Source: Acidobacteriota bacterium
GTDB lineage: Bacteria; Acidobacteriota; Thermoanaerobaculia; Multivoradales; SZUA-115
NCBI GenBank assembly: GCA_003231035.1
Contig: QIHU01000241.1
Coordinates: forward strand, 1-32,230
Reading direction: 5' to 3'
Length of the DNA stretch: 32,230 nucleotides
In this document: piece after piece, positions 1-9,594 of the stretch
How positions within the stretch are numbered: the stretch's first letter is position 1
Layout: the number at the start of each line of letters is the position of its first letter
The notes under the pieces: model-generated
Seen by the model: the letters and a program-made list of their open reading frames with translations, nothing else
Told to the model about the DNA's origin: nothing
Database searches by the model: none
Position numbers and translations under genes: made by a program

Positions 1-2890
1 GATCTCGGCATGGTGGTGGGGATGCTCGGGGTGCTCGCGGCGGGCGGCGCCTACCTGCCCCTCGACCCCTCACACCCCGCCGAGCGATTGCGCTGGATCC
101 TCGAGGATTCGACGGTGGCCCTTCTTCTCGCTTCGCGCGAGGCGCTCGAGCTTCTGCCGCGCACCGCCGCCCCACGGCTGGAGTTGGAACGCGATGGACG
201 GGTGCACCCAGCGCGGGCTCGCGGGCTCGTCGAACCGATGCCCGTGGTTCGTCACGAAGTGGATTCCCGGGCTTACGTCCTCTACACCTCGGGCTCGACC
301 GGTCGCCCCAAAGGGGTCGAAGTCAGCCACCGCTCGGTGGGAAACTTCCTCAGCTCGATGGCCCTTCGACCGGGAATGGAGGCGCACGATGTGATGCTCG
401 CCATCACCACCCTGGGCTTCGATATCTCGGTTCTGGAATTGCTGTTGCCCTTGTCCGTCGGCGGACGAGTCGAACTGGTCGAGAGCGAGGTGGCGGCCGA
501 TCCCGCCTCTTTGATGGCGGCGATCGACCGTGATGCAGGCCACCCCGGCGGGCTGGCGACTGTTGATCGAGGGCGGCTGGCAGGGTCGGGCCGCGCTCAA
601 GGTGCTGTGTGGTGGTGAGGCGCTGGTGGCGGAGTTGGCGGGTTGGCTGGCGGCGCGGTGTAGCCAGCTGTGGAACGTCTACGGGCCCACCGAGACCACC
701 GTCTGGTCTAGCGCTGAACGCATCCGCGGCCACGGCGAGGCGAGCCCTAAGGTGACCGTGGGGCGGCCGATCGCCAACACCCAGATCGTCCTGGCCGATC
801 CCCGAGGGCGGGCGGTGGCTTTGGGGGTGATGGGAGAACTGTGGATCGGCGGCGTCGGGGTGGCCCGCGGCTACTTGGGGCGCCCGGCGTTGACCGCCGA
901 ACGGTTCGTCCCCGATCCCTTCGCCGCGCTGAGCGGAGCGCGCATTTACCGCAGCGGAGATCTGGCTCGACGCCGCGCGGATGGCAAGCTTGAGCTCCTC
1001 GGTCGGCTCGACAGCCAGGTCAAGGTACGCGGTTTTCGGATCGAACTCGGCGAGATCGAGTCGGTCCTGGAAACGCTCCCCGAGGTGGCTCACGCGGTGG
1101 CTCTTGTTCAGGAAGAGGCTCCCGGTGAGCGCCGCTTGGTGGCCTACTTGGTCGCGAGTTCCGGGTTGGAGCTGGAGGCTGAAGCGCTGCGCTCGGCTCT
1201 GGGAGACCGTCTACCCGGGTACATGATCCCGGCCCTCCTGATGGCCGTCGAGAGTTTACCGCTCAACTCCAGCGGGAAGGTCGACCGCAAGGCCCTCGCG
1301 GCGCTGGGGGAAGTCTCGGTGGTGGCTGGCAAGGCCGCCTTCGTGGCCCCGCGCGGCGCCGGGCAACGGGCCTTGGCCGCCATCTGGAGTGAGGTTCTGG
1401 GCTGCGAACGGCTGAGCGTCGAGGACAACTTCTTCGCCCTCGGAGGGGACTCCATCCTGGCCATCCGCGTGGTCTCGATGGCCGCTGACCGAGGGCTGCA
1501 TTTCACCCCGCGGGACCTCTTCCGTCACCCGACGGTAGCTGCTTTGGCGGCCCTGGCCGAGGACGACGTGGAGAGCGACGAAGGCTGGACTCTGACCCCG
1601 GCGCAGCGCTGGCTACTCGCCGCTCCCAGCTGGGCCAGGATCGGCGAGGTGAGGGTTGTGCGCCCACCCCGTCCGATCTCTCGGCGGCAGCTGGAAGCGG
1701 CGCTGCGCGATGTCGTTGCCACCTACCCGAGCCTGGGCGGTCGCTTCGTGAGGGGCGATCCCATCGAGATCTTCGAAGCGGGTAAGGGGGTGGTTCCGAC
1801 GGTCTCTCGCGTGCAGCTGACTCTCTGCCGTTCCCAGGCGCGCCAGGCGGTGACGCGGGCGCTGCTTCGCCGCCTCGACAGCGCCTCCGGCCCTCTCTTG
1901 GTAGCGGCGCTGGTCGACGATGGGGCAGCGAGCGAGCTCGTTCTCGCGGCCCACCCCCTGGCCCTCGACGAGAGCTCCTGGCCGCCCTTGCTCGCTACCT
2001 TGGTCGGTCGGCTGGAGGGCGAAGAGACACGGAGCGATGAGGCGGCGCCGACCACCCGAACGCTCGTTGAGTTGGGGCGGCTGGGGCGCGGGGCTCCGCC
2101 GGCCGACGACGATGACCGGTGGCGGCGGCTGGCCGGCCAAACGGCGGGCGCCTTGGCGAGCGATGCGGGGTTGGCCTCGCCCCCGGACGCCGTTACCGCG
2201 CGCCACGGGGAGTCCTCGACCGAGTCCGTGGTGCGCCTGCGCTTGTCGACGGCCGCGACCCAGGATCTGACTTCGCTTTCCTCGGCCCTGGACGGTGAGC
2301 TCTCGGAATTCTTGCTCGCGGCGACGCTCCAGACCCTCTGCGCCTGGTCGGCCTGTCGTCGCCTCGTCGTGGCGGTCGGAGCCCAGGCCGCTGAACGGAG
2401 TCGTTGGGGATTGGCGCGGGAGGCGGTGGGAGCTTTCGCGCCTCCCGTGCCGGTGATCCTGGAGATCGAGCGCACGCTCGCGGCGACGGTGCCGAGAGTT
2501 CGCCGTCAGTTGCGCCGAAGCCGGCGGTTAGCGGCGATTTGGGGGATCACCTTGCCTGCCGAGTTGGCGGTGGAGGTCGGTTACCGATGGTGGCGAGCGG
2601 AGCCACCGGGGCCCGGTTGGGGCTGTGCCCCCGCCGCCTTCGACGCCCCCGCGCGCGGCTGGCTGCTGGCCATCCAAGGTTCTCACGACGAGGGCGCTCT
2701 GGGGGTCGAGTGGTCCTTCGATCCTGAGCGCCTCTCCCGCGGCGCTGTCGAGGCGCTCGCCGCCGCGACACTCGACGGCTTGCGCTCGTTGCTGGCAAGT
2801 GCCGCTCCCGCCGCGCGACAGCTCGTCGACCATTTTCCTGATGCTGAACTGAGTTCCGACGAACTGGAATCCCTACTGGCCGAGCTGTGA
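1..2890 (+). pseudogene. NRPS (5' end outside window), A-T-E-like; reading frame broken at about 525-530 (frame 1 for 1-618, frame 2 for about 525-2890)
   Basis: A-domain motifs continue across two frames: YTSGSTGRPKG, TTLGFDISVLEL (frame 1), then VMQATPAGW, NVYGPTETTVW, YRSGDLARR, NSSGKVDRKAL (frame 2). PCP DNFFALGGDSILAIR. C-terminal E-like region TPAQRWLL...AHPLALDESSW...GVEWSFDPERL. Frame 1 stops at 616-618. Confidence 0.88.
1590..2850 (+). other. Degenerate epimerization-like domain at C-terminus of ORF1
   Basis: E-type start LTPAQRWLL and end GWLLAIQGSHDEGALGVEWSFDPERL. HHxxxDxxSW reads AHPLALDESSW; EGHGRE, VGWF and NYLG motifs are not recognisable. Preceded by an LGGDS-type PCP. Confidence 0.75.
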
Positions 2891-2931
2891 TCGATCTTGA
2901 CCGTGACCGCCATCGAGCGCCGGAGACACCC

Positions 2932-5900
2932 ATGAATCGCAAGAACGTGGAAGACATCTACCTGCTACCGCCGACTCAACACGGCATGTTGTTGTACATG
3001 CTGCTCGAGAATCAGTACCCCGAGGTCTACCTCGAGCAGTACAGCTGCATCCTCGCCGGTTCCTTCAACCCGGCGGCGTGGCGCGAGGGTTGGCAAGCGG
3101 TCTTCGATCGGCATGCGGCGTTGCGCACTCAGTTCCTATGGGCCAAGCGCGATCGTCCTTTGCAGGTCGTGCGCCGCGATCTCGATCTTCCTTGGGAGGA
3201 ATACGACTGGAGAGAGCTCTCCGCTGACGAGCAGGAGCGGCGCTGGAGGAAGCTGCTCGAAGCGGATCGAAGTCGCGGCTTGACCCTCGATCAAGCACCC
3301 TTGATGCGCTGTGCCCTGGCGCGGGTCGGCGAGGTCCGGTTCCGGTTTCTGTGGACTTATAGCCACATGTTGGTCGATGGCTGGTCGATGGCTTTGATTC
3401 TGAGCGAGGTCCACAAGCTCTATCAGGCAGCGGTGGAAGGAGTCGATGCCGAGTTGCCCCCGGCGGAGAAGTTTCGTGACTTTGTCGCCTGGACTCAGGA
3501 GCAAGAGGTGGAGCGGGCGGAGAGTTTCTGGCGCCGTGAGCTGGCCGGCTTCGACGCGGCGACGCCGCTGCCCCTCGATGGCACCGGCCGGACGTTGGCC
3601 CCCGGCGAGGAGCGCTCCGCCCAGCTCGCGGTGATGGTGGACCCGGAGCTGACCGAGGGGCTGCGCACCTTGGCGCGTGGCAACCGGGTCACCCTGAACA
3701 CCCTGTTCCAGGCCGCCTGGGCGATGGTGCTGGCGCGCTACAACCGCCTCGATGACGTCACCTTCGGCGCCCTCTGTTCCGGCCGTCCGGCGGATCTGCC
3801 AGGGGTCGAGCGGATGGTCGGTCTGTTTATCAACTCCTTGCCAGCGCGCGTTCGTCTCGATCCAGTGCAGCGGCTCGGCGATTGGTTGGCTCAGCTGCAG
3901 GAGAGGCAAGTGGAGTCGCGCCAGTTCGAGTATTTGGCCGGGGAGCAGATTCGCGCCTGGAGCGATCTACCGCGCCGGGAAGAGGTCTTCAAGAGCGTGG
4001 TGATCTTCGAGAACTACCCGGTGGAGGGGACGGACTTCGAGGACTCCGGCCTGACCATCGAGGAGTGCGAGCTGCGGGAGGCTGGCAACTTCGCCTTCTC
4101 GCTGATGGTCAGCCTCCACGAAGGGGGGCTGAAGGTGACTTCCCTCTACCATCGCGACCGTTTCGATCGAACGGCGGTTCGACAACTCTTGGCAAGTCTC
4201 GAGACCGTCCTGCGGGCCTTTGTCGATCACCCTCAGGCCCGGCTGGGTGAGATCCAGCTCCTGGACGAGACGCAGCGCACGGCCGTTCTGGCCGCGGGCC
4301 ACGGGGAGATGATAGAGCGCACCACCGGTCTATTGCATCAACCTTTCGAGGAGATGGCTCGGCAGTGGCCTGGGCAGGTGGCGCTCGCCGCGGATCTGCT
4401 GGGCGATGACCCGCGGCGGATGAGCTATGCCGAGGTGGAGCTGCGCAGCCGAGCGCTGGCCATCGAGTTGCGCGGGAAGGGAGTGGGTCCAGATGTGGTG
4501 GTCGGTCTCCTGGGCTCGCGCTCCCTGGATTTCATTATCGCCATGCTCGGTGTGCTGCGCGCGGGCGGTGGTTACTTGCCGCTCGATCCCAGCTATCCCG
4601 CCGACCGCCTGGCCTTCATGGTGGAGGACTCGCGAGCGCGGGTCCTGGTGGTGGCGCCGGACGCCAAGGGGGCTCTAGAGACTTGTGATCTGCCGCGAAT
4701 CGATTTCGACGCGGCGGCGCGGGAACCCACTGAGCTGGGTGAACTCGCACCCAGCACGGCGATCCCAGCCAACCTCGCGGCCGTCATCTACACCTCGGGG
4801 TCGACCGGTAAGCCCAAGGGTGTTGGGGTGCCGCACGCGACCGCGTTGCACTACAGCCAGGACTCGATTGAGGTCTACGCCGTGGGGCCGCAAGACCGCC
4901 TGTTGCAGTTCTCTTCGATCGCGTTTGATACCAGTTTCGAAGAGATCTTCCCGGCGCTGTCGACCGGTGCCACCCTGGTGTTGCGCGATGAGGTGACCGC
5001 CAACTTCTTGCGCCGGGTCGGCGATCAAGGGATCACCGTGCTCAATCTGCCCACCGCTTTCTGGGGCGACCTAGCCCTGGAGATGGCGAAGAGTGTCGAC
5101 CGGGGTGACGAGATCGCGATCCCGGAGTCGCTGCGGGTGGTGATCATCGGCGGCGAGGAGGCTCAGAGCGACCGAGTGGAGGTCTGGCGCCGGGCGATGG
5201 AGAGTGCTCTCAAGGGCACTGGCGCGAGTCCGCCGACCCTGTTCAACACCTACGGCCCCACCGAGGCGACGGTGGTGACCACTAGGGCTGACCTCACCCA
5301 TCCCCGGCCGGAGCAGCGCTCGCTGGTGCCGATCGGGCGGCCGATCGCGAACGCGCGCACCTACCTCCTTGCGGCGACGATGGAGCCGGTGCCGCCGCTC
5401 GCCGATGGCGAACTCTACCTCGGGGGTGCTGGCCTGACGCGGGGCTACCTCGGTCGTCCAGCCGAGACCGCGGCCGCCTTTCGGCCGGACCCTTTCGCCG
5501 CGCGGCCGGGCGAGCGTCTCTACCGCAGTGGCGACCTGGCTCGGCGCCATCGCGACGGCCAGCTCGAGTTCCGTGGACGCATCGATCACCAAGTCAAGGT
5601 CCGCGGGTACCGCGTCGAGCTAGGGGAGATCGAGATGGCGCTGCGCGCCCTCGGTGGGGTGCGCGACGCGGTGGTGACGGTGCGCGGCGGCAACGGTGAC
5701 GACCGCATCGCCGCCTACTGGGTGGCGAGCGAGGTCGCCGAAGACGGGCTGAGCGCCATCGACCTGCGTCGGGCCCTGGGCGGCTCCTTACCCAAGTACA
5801 TGGTCCCCGCCTACTTTGTCGAGCTTCCAGAAATCCCGCTCACCGCCACCGGCAAGATTGACCGCCGGGCGCTGCCCGCTCCGGGGCCGCAACGGCCGGA

Positions 5901-8900
5901 GTTGGCGAGCGGCTATCGGGCGCCGCGCAACCCCGTGGAGGAGGTTCTGACCGGCATTTGGTGCGAGCTTCTGGGCGTCGAGCGGATCGGAGTCGAGGAT
6001 GACTTCTTCGAACTCGGCGGTCACTCGCTGCTCGTCGCCCGGTTGACCGGCCAGGTGCGCTCCTCACTGGGGGCCGAGTTGCCGATGACGGCGGTTTTCG
6101 ACCATCCGACGGTCGCCGAACTGGCCGAGATCGTGGGCGATAGCGACGCGCGGGGGAGCGACGCCGCGCCGGTTCCCGAGTTGCCCCCCTTGCTTGCCCT
6201 ACCTCGGGATGGGCGCAAGATTCCGCTCTCCTTTCCCCAGGAGCGGGTCTGGTTCCTCGACCGTCTTTCGGGGGGCGGCAACAAGGCCTACAACTTTCAG
6301 GTCACGATTTGGTTGCAAGGAGGGCTCCACGTGGGCGCCTTTCATCGCACCTTGGAAGAGATCGTGCGGCGCCATGAAGTGCTGCGCACCAGTTTCCCGG
6401 AGGTCGACGGCGAGCCGGTTCAGCGGATACATCCGCCTAGTCCCGTTCCGTTGCCCGTCGTCGACCTGTCGGGTTTGTCCACGGTGGAAGTCGGGGAAGC
6501 TTCGGAACGGCTGGTCGCCTTGGCGACGCAGATTCCTTTTGACCTGGGGCAGGGGCCGTTGATTCGGTGGTGGATGCTACGTTTGGCGGCGGACTATCAC
6601 GAGCTGCTCCAGGTGGAGCAGCACTTCGTGCATGACGGTTGGTCCTTCGCCGTGATGTTGCGCGAAATGAAGGCGATTTACGGCTCCTTCATCGCCAACC
6701 AACCCTCGCCGTTGCCGGAGTTGCCGGTGCAGTACGCCGACTATGCCCTCTGGCAACGCTCCTGGATGGAGGGCGAGGTGATGGAGCAGATGCTCGGCTA
6801 CTGGACGGGGCAACTGGAGGGTGCACCGACGGCGCTCGAACTGCCGACCGACCGGCCGCGTTCGAGCCAGCCGAGTTTCGCGGGCGACATGAACCTGTAT
6901 CAGATTCCGGGCGAGACCTACCGGGCGCTGCGCGAGTTCGGCCGTCGTGAGGGCTTCACCCTCTACATGACGACGCTCGCCGCCTTCTATCTGCTGCTCT
7001 ACCGCTACAGCGGCCAGACCGACATTCTGGTGGGGACCACCAACGCCAATCGGCGCACTCCCGAGATGGAAAAGCTGCTCGGGATGATCGTCAACAGCCT
7101 GGTGATGCGCGGCCAGCTGGGGGGCGACCCGACCTTCCGTGAGTTTCTGCTCCGGATCCGCGAAATGACCCTCGGCGGCTACAACTATCAGGACATGCCG
7201 CTCGAGCGGTTGGTGCGCGAGATCGATCCAGAGCGCCATGTGGGGCGCAATCCGCTCTTCCAAGTGCTCTTCCAGTTTCATGACGCGGCGATTCCCGACC
7301 TCGATTTTCCCGGCGACATCGAGGGCAAGTTCCTGGTCCGGGGAAACCGCACCGCCAAGATGGACTTGACGGTGATCGTCATTCCGCGGGCCGAGCAGCG
7401 GGTAGGCTCCGACGCCAGCGACGAAGAGATGCGGGCCAGCCTCCACTGGGAGTACTCGACCGAACTCTTCGACGAGGCGACGATCTCGCGGATGGTGGGC
7501 CACTACCTCACCTTGCTCGCCAGCGTTGTCGCCGATCCCGACTTGAAGCTCTCCGAGCAGCGCATGTTGAGCGCGGCGGAGACTCTGCAACTCACCCGCT
7601 GGAACGAGGAACACAGGTGCCCGCCACCGGAGTGGATCTCGATCGCCGTCCCGTTCGCCGAGCACCGCCGGCAACGGCCCAACGCCGCCGCGGTGTCGAT
7701 GGCTCCCGTGTCGATGGCCCTCGGCCTCGGGGCCAACGGGGGGGCGAGCCCTGGGGTGCGGGAGTGGAGTTACGCTGAGTTGGACCGCCATAGCGAGGAG
7801 CTGGCCCGGCGCCTGGGCGCTCTGGGCGTCGGCCCCGAGGTGGTGGTCGCGGTCTCGCTTTCCCGTTCGCCGTTCATGGTGGCGGCCCTGCTCGCGGTGG
7901 CCAAGCTCGGTGGAGCCTACCTTCCCCTCGATCCCGACTATCCGGCCCAGCGTCGTAGCTTCATGCTCGACGACTCGGGAGCGGCGCTGCTTCTCACCGA
8001 ACGGGGGTTGCTCGACGGGATACCACCGGTGGCGCGAGAAGGGGGGGTGGAAGTGGTGGTGATCGACGACGAGGGCGATGCCCCCGCCGCTCCCCACGGT
8101 GGGTCGCCGCTGGCCCGGCCCGACCCCGCCAACCTGGCCTACCTGATCTACACCTCGGGGTCGACCGGAAGACCCAAGGGGGTCGCCGTGACCTACGGGG
8201 GATTGGCCAACTTCCTCGCCTCGATGGCGCGACGCCCTGGCTTCACCGCCGAGGACGTGCTGCTGGCGGTGACCACCCTGTCGTTCGACATCGCTGGCTT
8301 GGAGCTCTACCTACCGTTGGTCACCGGCGGCAAAGTGGTCGTCGCCGACGCGGCGACGGCGGCCTCCGGGAGCCGGCTGGCGGCGGCGATCGAGAGCTCG
8401 CGGGCGACCGTGATGCAGGCGACCCCAGCGACCTGGCGGATGCTCCTCGAGGCTGGCTGGAGGCCGCCGGCAGGGCTCAAGCTGCTGGCGGGCGGCGAGG
8501 CCCTGCCCCCCGTCCTGGTGGCCGAACTGGCCGCCGCTTCGCGCGGGGAACTCGAACTATGGAACCTCTACGGTCCGACCGAGACGACGGTTTGGTCGAC
8601 CCTCGATCGGGTCGAGGTCGCACCGGCCAGCACCCTGAATTCGGTGAATTCCGTGTCGATCGGCCACCCGATCGACAACACGGGTGGCTACGTGGCCTCG
8701 CGGCGCTGGGAGCTGGCGCCGGTCGGGGTCCACGGTCAGTTGCTGATCGGCGGCGCCGGGCTGGCCCGTGGCTACTGGGCTCGGCCGGGTCTCACCGCCG
8801 AACGCTTCCGCCCCGATCCCTTCTCGCGGCGGCCGGGCGAGCGGCTTTACCTCAGCGGAGATCGGGTGCGTCGGCGCGAGGACGGCCGACTCGACTACCT

Positions 8901-9594
8901 GAGCCGGTTCGACGATCAGGTGAAGGTACGCGGCTTTCGCATAGAACTAGGTGAGGTGGAAGCGGCGTTGGTTCGCCATCCAGGGATCAGCCAGGCAGTG
9001 GTTGCCGCGCGCTCCGGGGCGGACGGTGTCGACGTCCTGGTGGCCTACCTGGTGGTCGATCCAAGTGGCGGCGGCGGTGAGGATCCCGGAGTGGGCGACT
9101 GGGGCGACGCCTTGCGGCGGATCCTGCCCGGCTACATGGTGCCCAGCTCCTTCGTCGTCCTCGACCAACTGCCCATGACCCCGAACGGCAAGGTGGACCG
9201 CAAGGCGCTGCCCGAGATGGATGGGGCCTTGCCGTTGGCGCAGGCTGAGTACCGTGCGCCGAGTACCGCCGTCGAAGAGTATTTGGTGGAGCTGTGGAGC
9301 GAGGTCTTGGCGGTGACCCCCATTGGCACCGGCGATTCCTTCTTCGCTCTTGGCGGCCATTCGCTGGCGGCCGGTCGGGTGCTGGCGCGGGTGCGGGATC
9401 GGCTGGCTGTCGATCTGCCGCTCTCGGTGATCTTTGATACACCGACCGTCGCGGCGCTGGCGGCGGCGGTGGAAACCGCCGGTGGGGTGCTGGGCGAAAC
9501 CGACCAGGCGCTGCAAGCCAAGGCGGCGGCGATGTCCGACGATGAACTCGATCTGCTGCTCGGCGAGATGTTGGGCCAAGGGGGGGCGCGATGA
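2932..9594 (+). CDS. NRPS, two modules: C-A-T-C-A-T
   Basis: Open from 2887 (GTG); the ATG at 2932 preceded by a GGAG is the more likely start. C1 NVEDIYLLPPTQHGMLLYML / SHMLVDGWS; A1 YTSGSTGKPKG, FDTSFEEIF, TYGPTEATV, TGKIDRR; T1 FFELGGHSLL; C2 QHFVHDGWS; A2 YTSGSTGRPKG, FDIAGLEL, LYGPTETTVW, NGKVDRK; T2 FFALGGHSLA. ATGA overlap with the next gene. Confidence 0.96.
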   Translation: MNRKNVEDIYLLPPTQHGMLLYMLLENQYPEVYLEQYSCILAGSFNPAAWREGWQAVFDRHAALRTQFLWAKRDRPLQVVRRDLDLPWEEYDWRELSADEQERRWRKLLEADRSRGLTLDQAPLMRCALARVGEVRFRFLWTYSHMLVDGWSMALILSEVHKLYQAAVEGVDAELPPAEKFRDFVAWTQEQEVERAESFWRRELAGFDAATPLPLDGTGRTLAPGEERSAQLAVMVDPELTEGLRTLARGNRVTLNTLFQAAWAMVLARYNRLDDVTFGALCSGRPADLPGVERMVGLFINSLPARVRLDPVQRLGDWLAQLQERQVESRQFEYLAGEQIRAWSDLPRREEVFKSVVIFENYPVEGTDFEDSGLTIEECELREAGNFAFSLMVSLHEGGLKVTSLYHRDRFDRTAVRQLLASLETVLRAFVDHPQARLGEIQLLDETQRTAVLAAGHGEMIERTTGLLHQPFEEMARQWPGQVALAADLLGDDPRRMSYAEVELRSRALAIELRGKGVGPDVVVGLLGSRSLDFIIAMLGVLRAGGGYLPLDPSYPADRLAFMVEDSRARVLVVAPDAKGALETCDLPRIDFDAAAREPTELGELAPSTAIPANLAAVIYTSGSTGKPKGVGVPHATALHYSQDSIEVYAVGPQDRLLQFSSIAFDTSFEEIFPALSTGATLVLRDEVTANFLRRVGDQGITVLNLPTAFWGDLALEMAKSVDRGDEIAIPESLRVVIIGGEEAQSDRVEVWRRAMESALKGTGASPPTLFNTYGPTEATVVTTRADLTHPRPEQRSLVPIGRPIANARTYLLAATMEPVPPLADGELYLGGAGLTRGYLGRPAETAAAFRPDPFAARPGERLYRSGDLARRHRDGQLEFRGRIDHQVKVRGYRVELGEIEMALRALGGVRDAVVTVRGGNGDDRIAAYWVASEVAEDGLSAIDLRRALGGSLPKYMVPAYFVELPEIPLTATGKIDRRALPAPGPQRPELASGYRAPRNPVEEVLTGIWCELLGVERIGVEDDFFELGGHSLLVARLTGQVRSSLGAELPMTAVFDHPTVAELAEIVGDSDARGSDAAPVPELPPLLALPRDGRKIPLSFPQERVWFLDRLSGGGNKAYNFQVTIWLQGGLHVGAFHRTLEEIVRRHEVLRTSFPEVDGEPVQRIHPPSPVPLPVVDLSGLSTVEVGEASERLVALATQIPFDLGQGPLIRWWMLRLAADYHELLQVEQHFVHDGWSFAVMLREMKAIYGSFIANQPSPLPELPVQYADYALWQRSWMEGEVMEQMLGYWTGQLEGAPTALELPTDRPRSSQPSFAGDMNLYQIPGETYRALREFGRREGFTLYMTTLAAFYLLLYRYSGQTDILVGTTNANRRTPEMEKLLGMIVNSLVMRGQLGGDPTFREFLLRIREMTLGGYNYQDMPLERLVREIDPERHVGRNPLFQVLFQFHDAAIPDLDFPGDIEGKFLVRGNRTAKMDLTVIVIPRAEQRVGSDASDEEMRASLHWEYSTELFDEATISRMVGHYLTLLASVVADPDLKLSEQRMLSAAETLQLTRWNEEHRCPPPEWISIAVPFAEHRRQRPNAAAVSMAPVSMALGLGANGGASPGVREWSYAELDRHSEELARRLGALGVGPEVVVAVSLSRSPFMVAALLAVAKLGGAYLPLDPDYPAQRRSFMLDDSGAALLLTERGLLDGIPPVAREGGVEVVVIDDEGDAPAAPHGGSPLARPDPANLAYLIYTSGSTGRPKGVAVTYGGLANFLASMARRPGFTAEDVLLAVTTLSFDIAGLELYLPLVTGGKVVVADAATAASGSRLAAAIESSRATVMQATPATWRMLLEAGWRPPAGLKLLAGGEALPPVLVAELAAASRGELELWNLYGPTETTVWSTLDRVEVAPASTLNSVNSVSIGHPIDNTGGYVASRRWELAPVGVHGQLLIGGAGLARGYWARPGLTAERFRPDPFSRRPGERLYLSGDRVRRREDGRLDYLSRFDDQVKVRGFRIELGEVEAALVRHPGISQAVVAARSGADGVDVLVAYLVVDPSGGGGEDPGVGDWGDALRRILPGYMVPSSFVVLDQLPMTPNGKVDRKALPEMDGALPLAQAEYRAPSTAVEEYLVELWSEVLAVTPIGTGDSFFALGGHSLAAGRVLARVRDRLAVDLPLSVIFDTPTVAALAAAVETAGGVLGETDQALQAKAAAMSDDELDLLLGEMLGQGGAR

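Noticed and set aside
530-618. Two overlapping ORFs as separate genes at the start of the window
   Set aside because: Both are parts of one A domain; the break is explained by a frameshift.
6577-8097. 506-aa minus-strand ORF inside ORF2
   Set aside because: Antisense to clear NRPS C and A motifs; composition typical of a GC shadow ORF.
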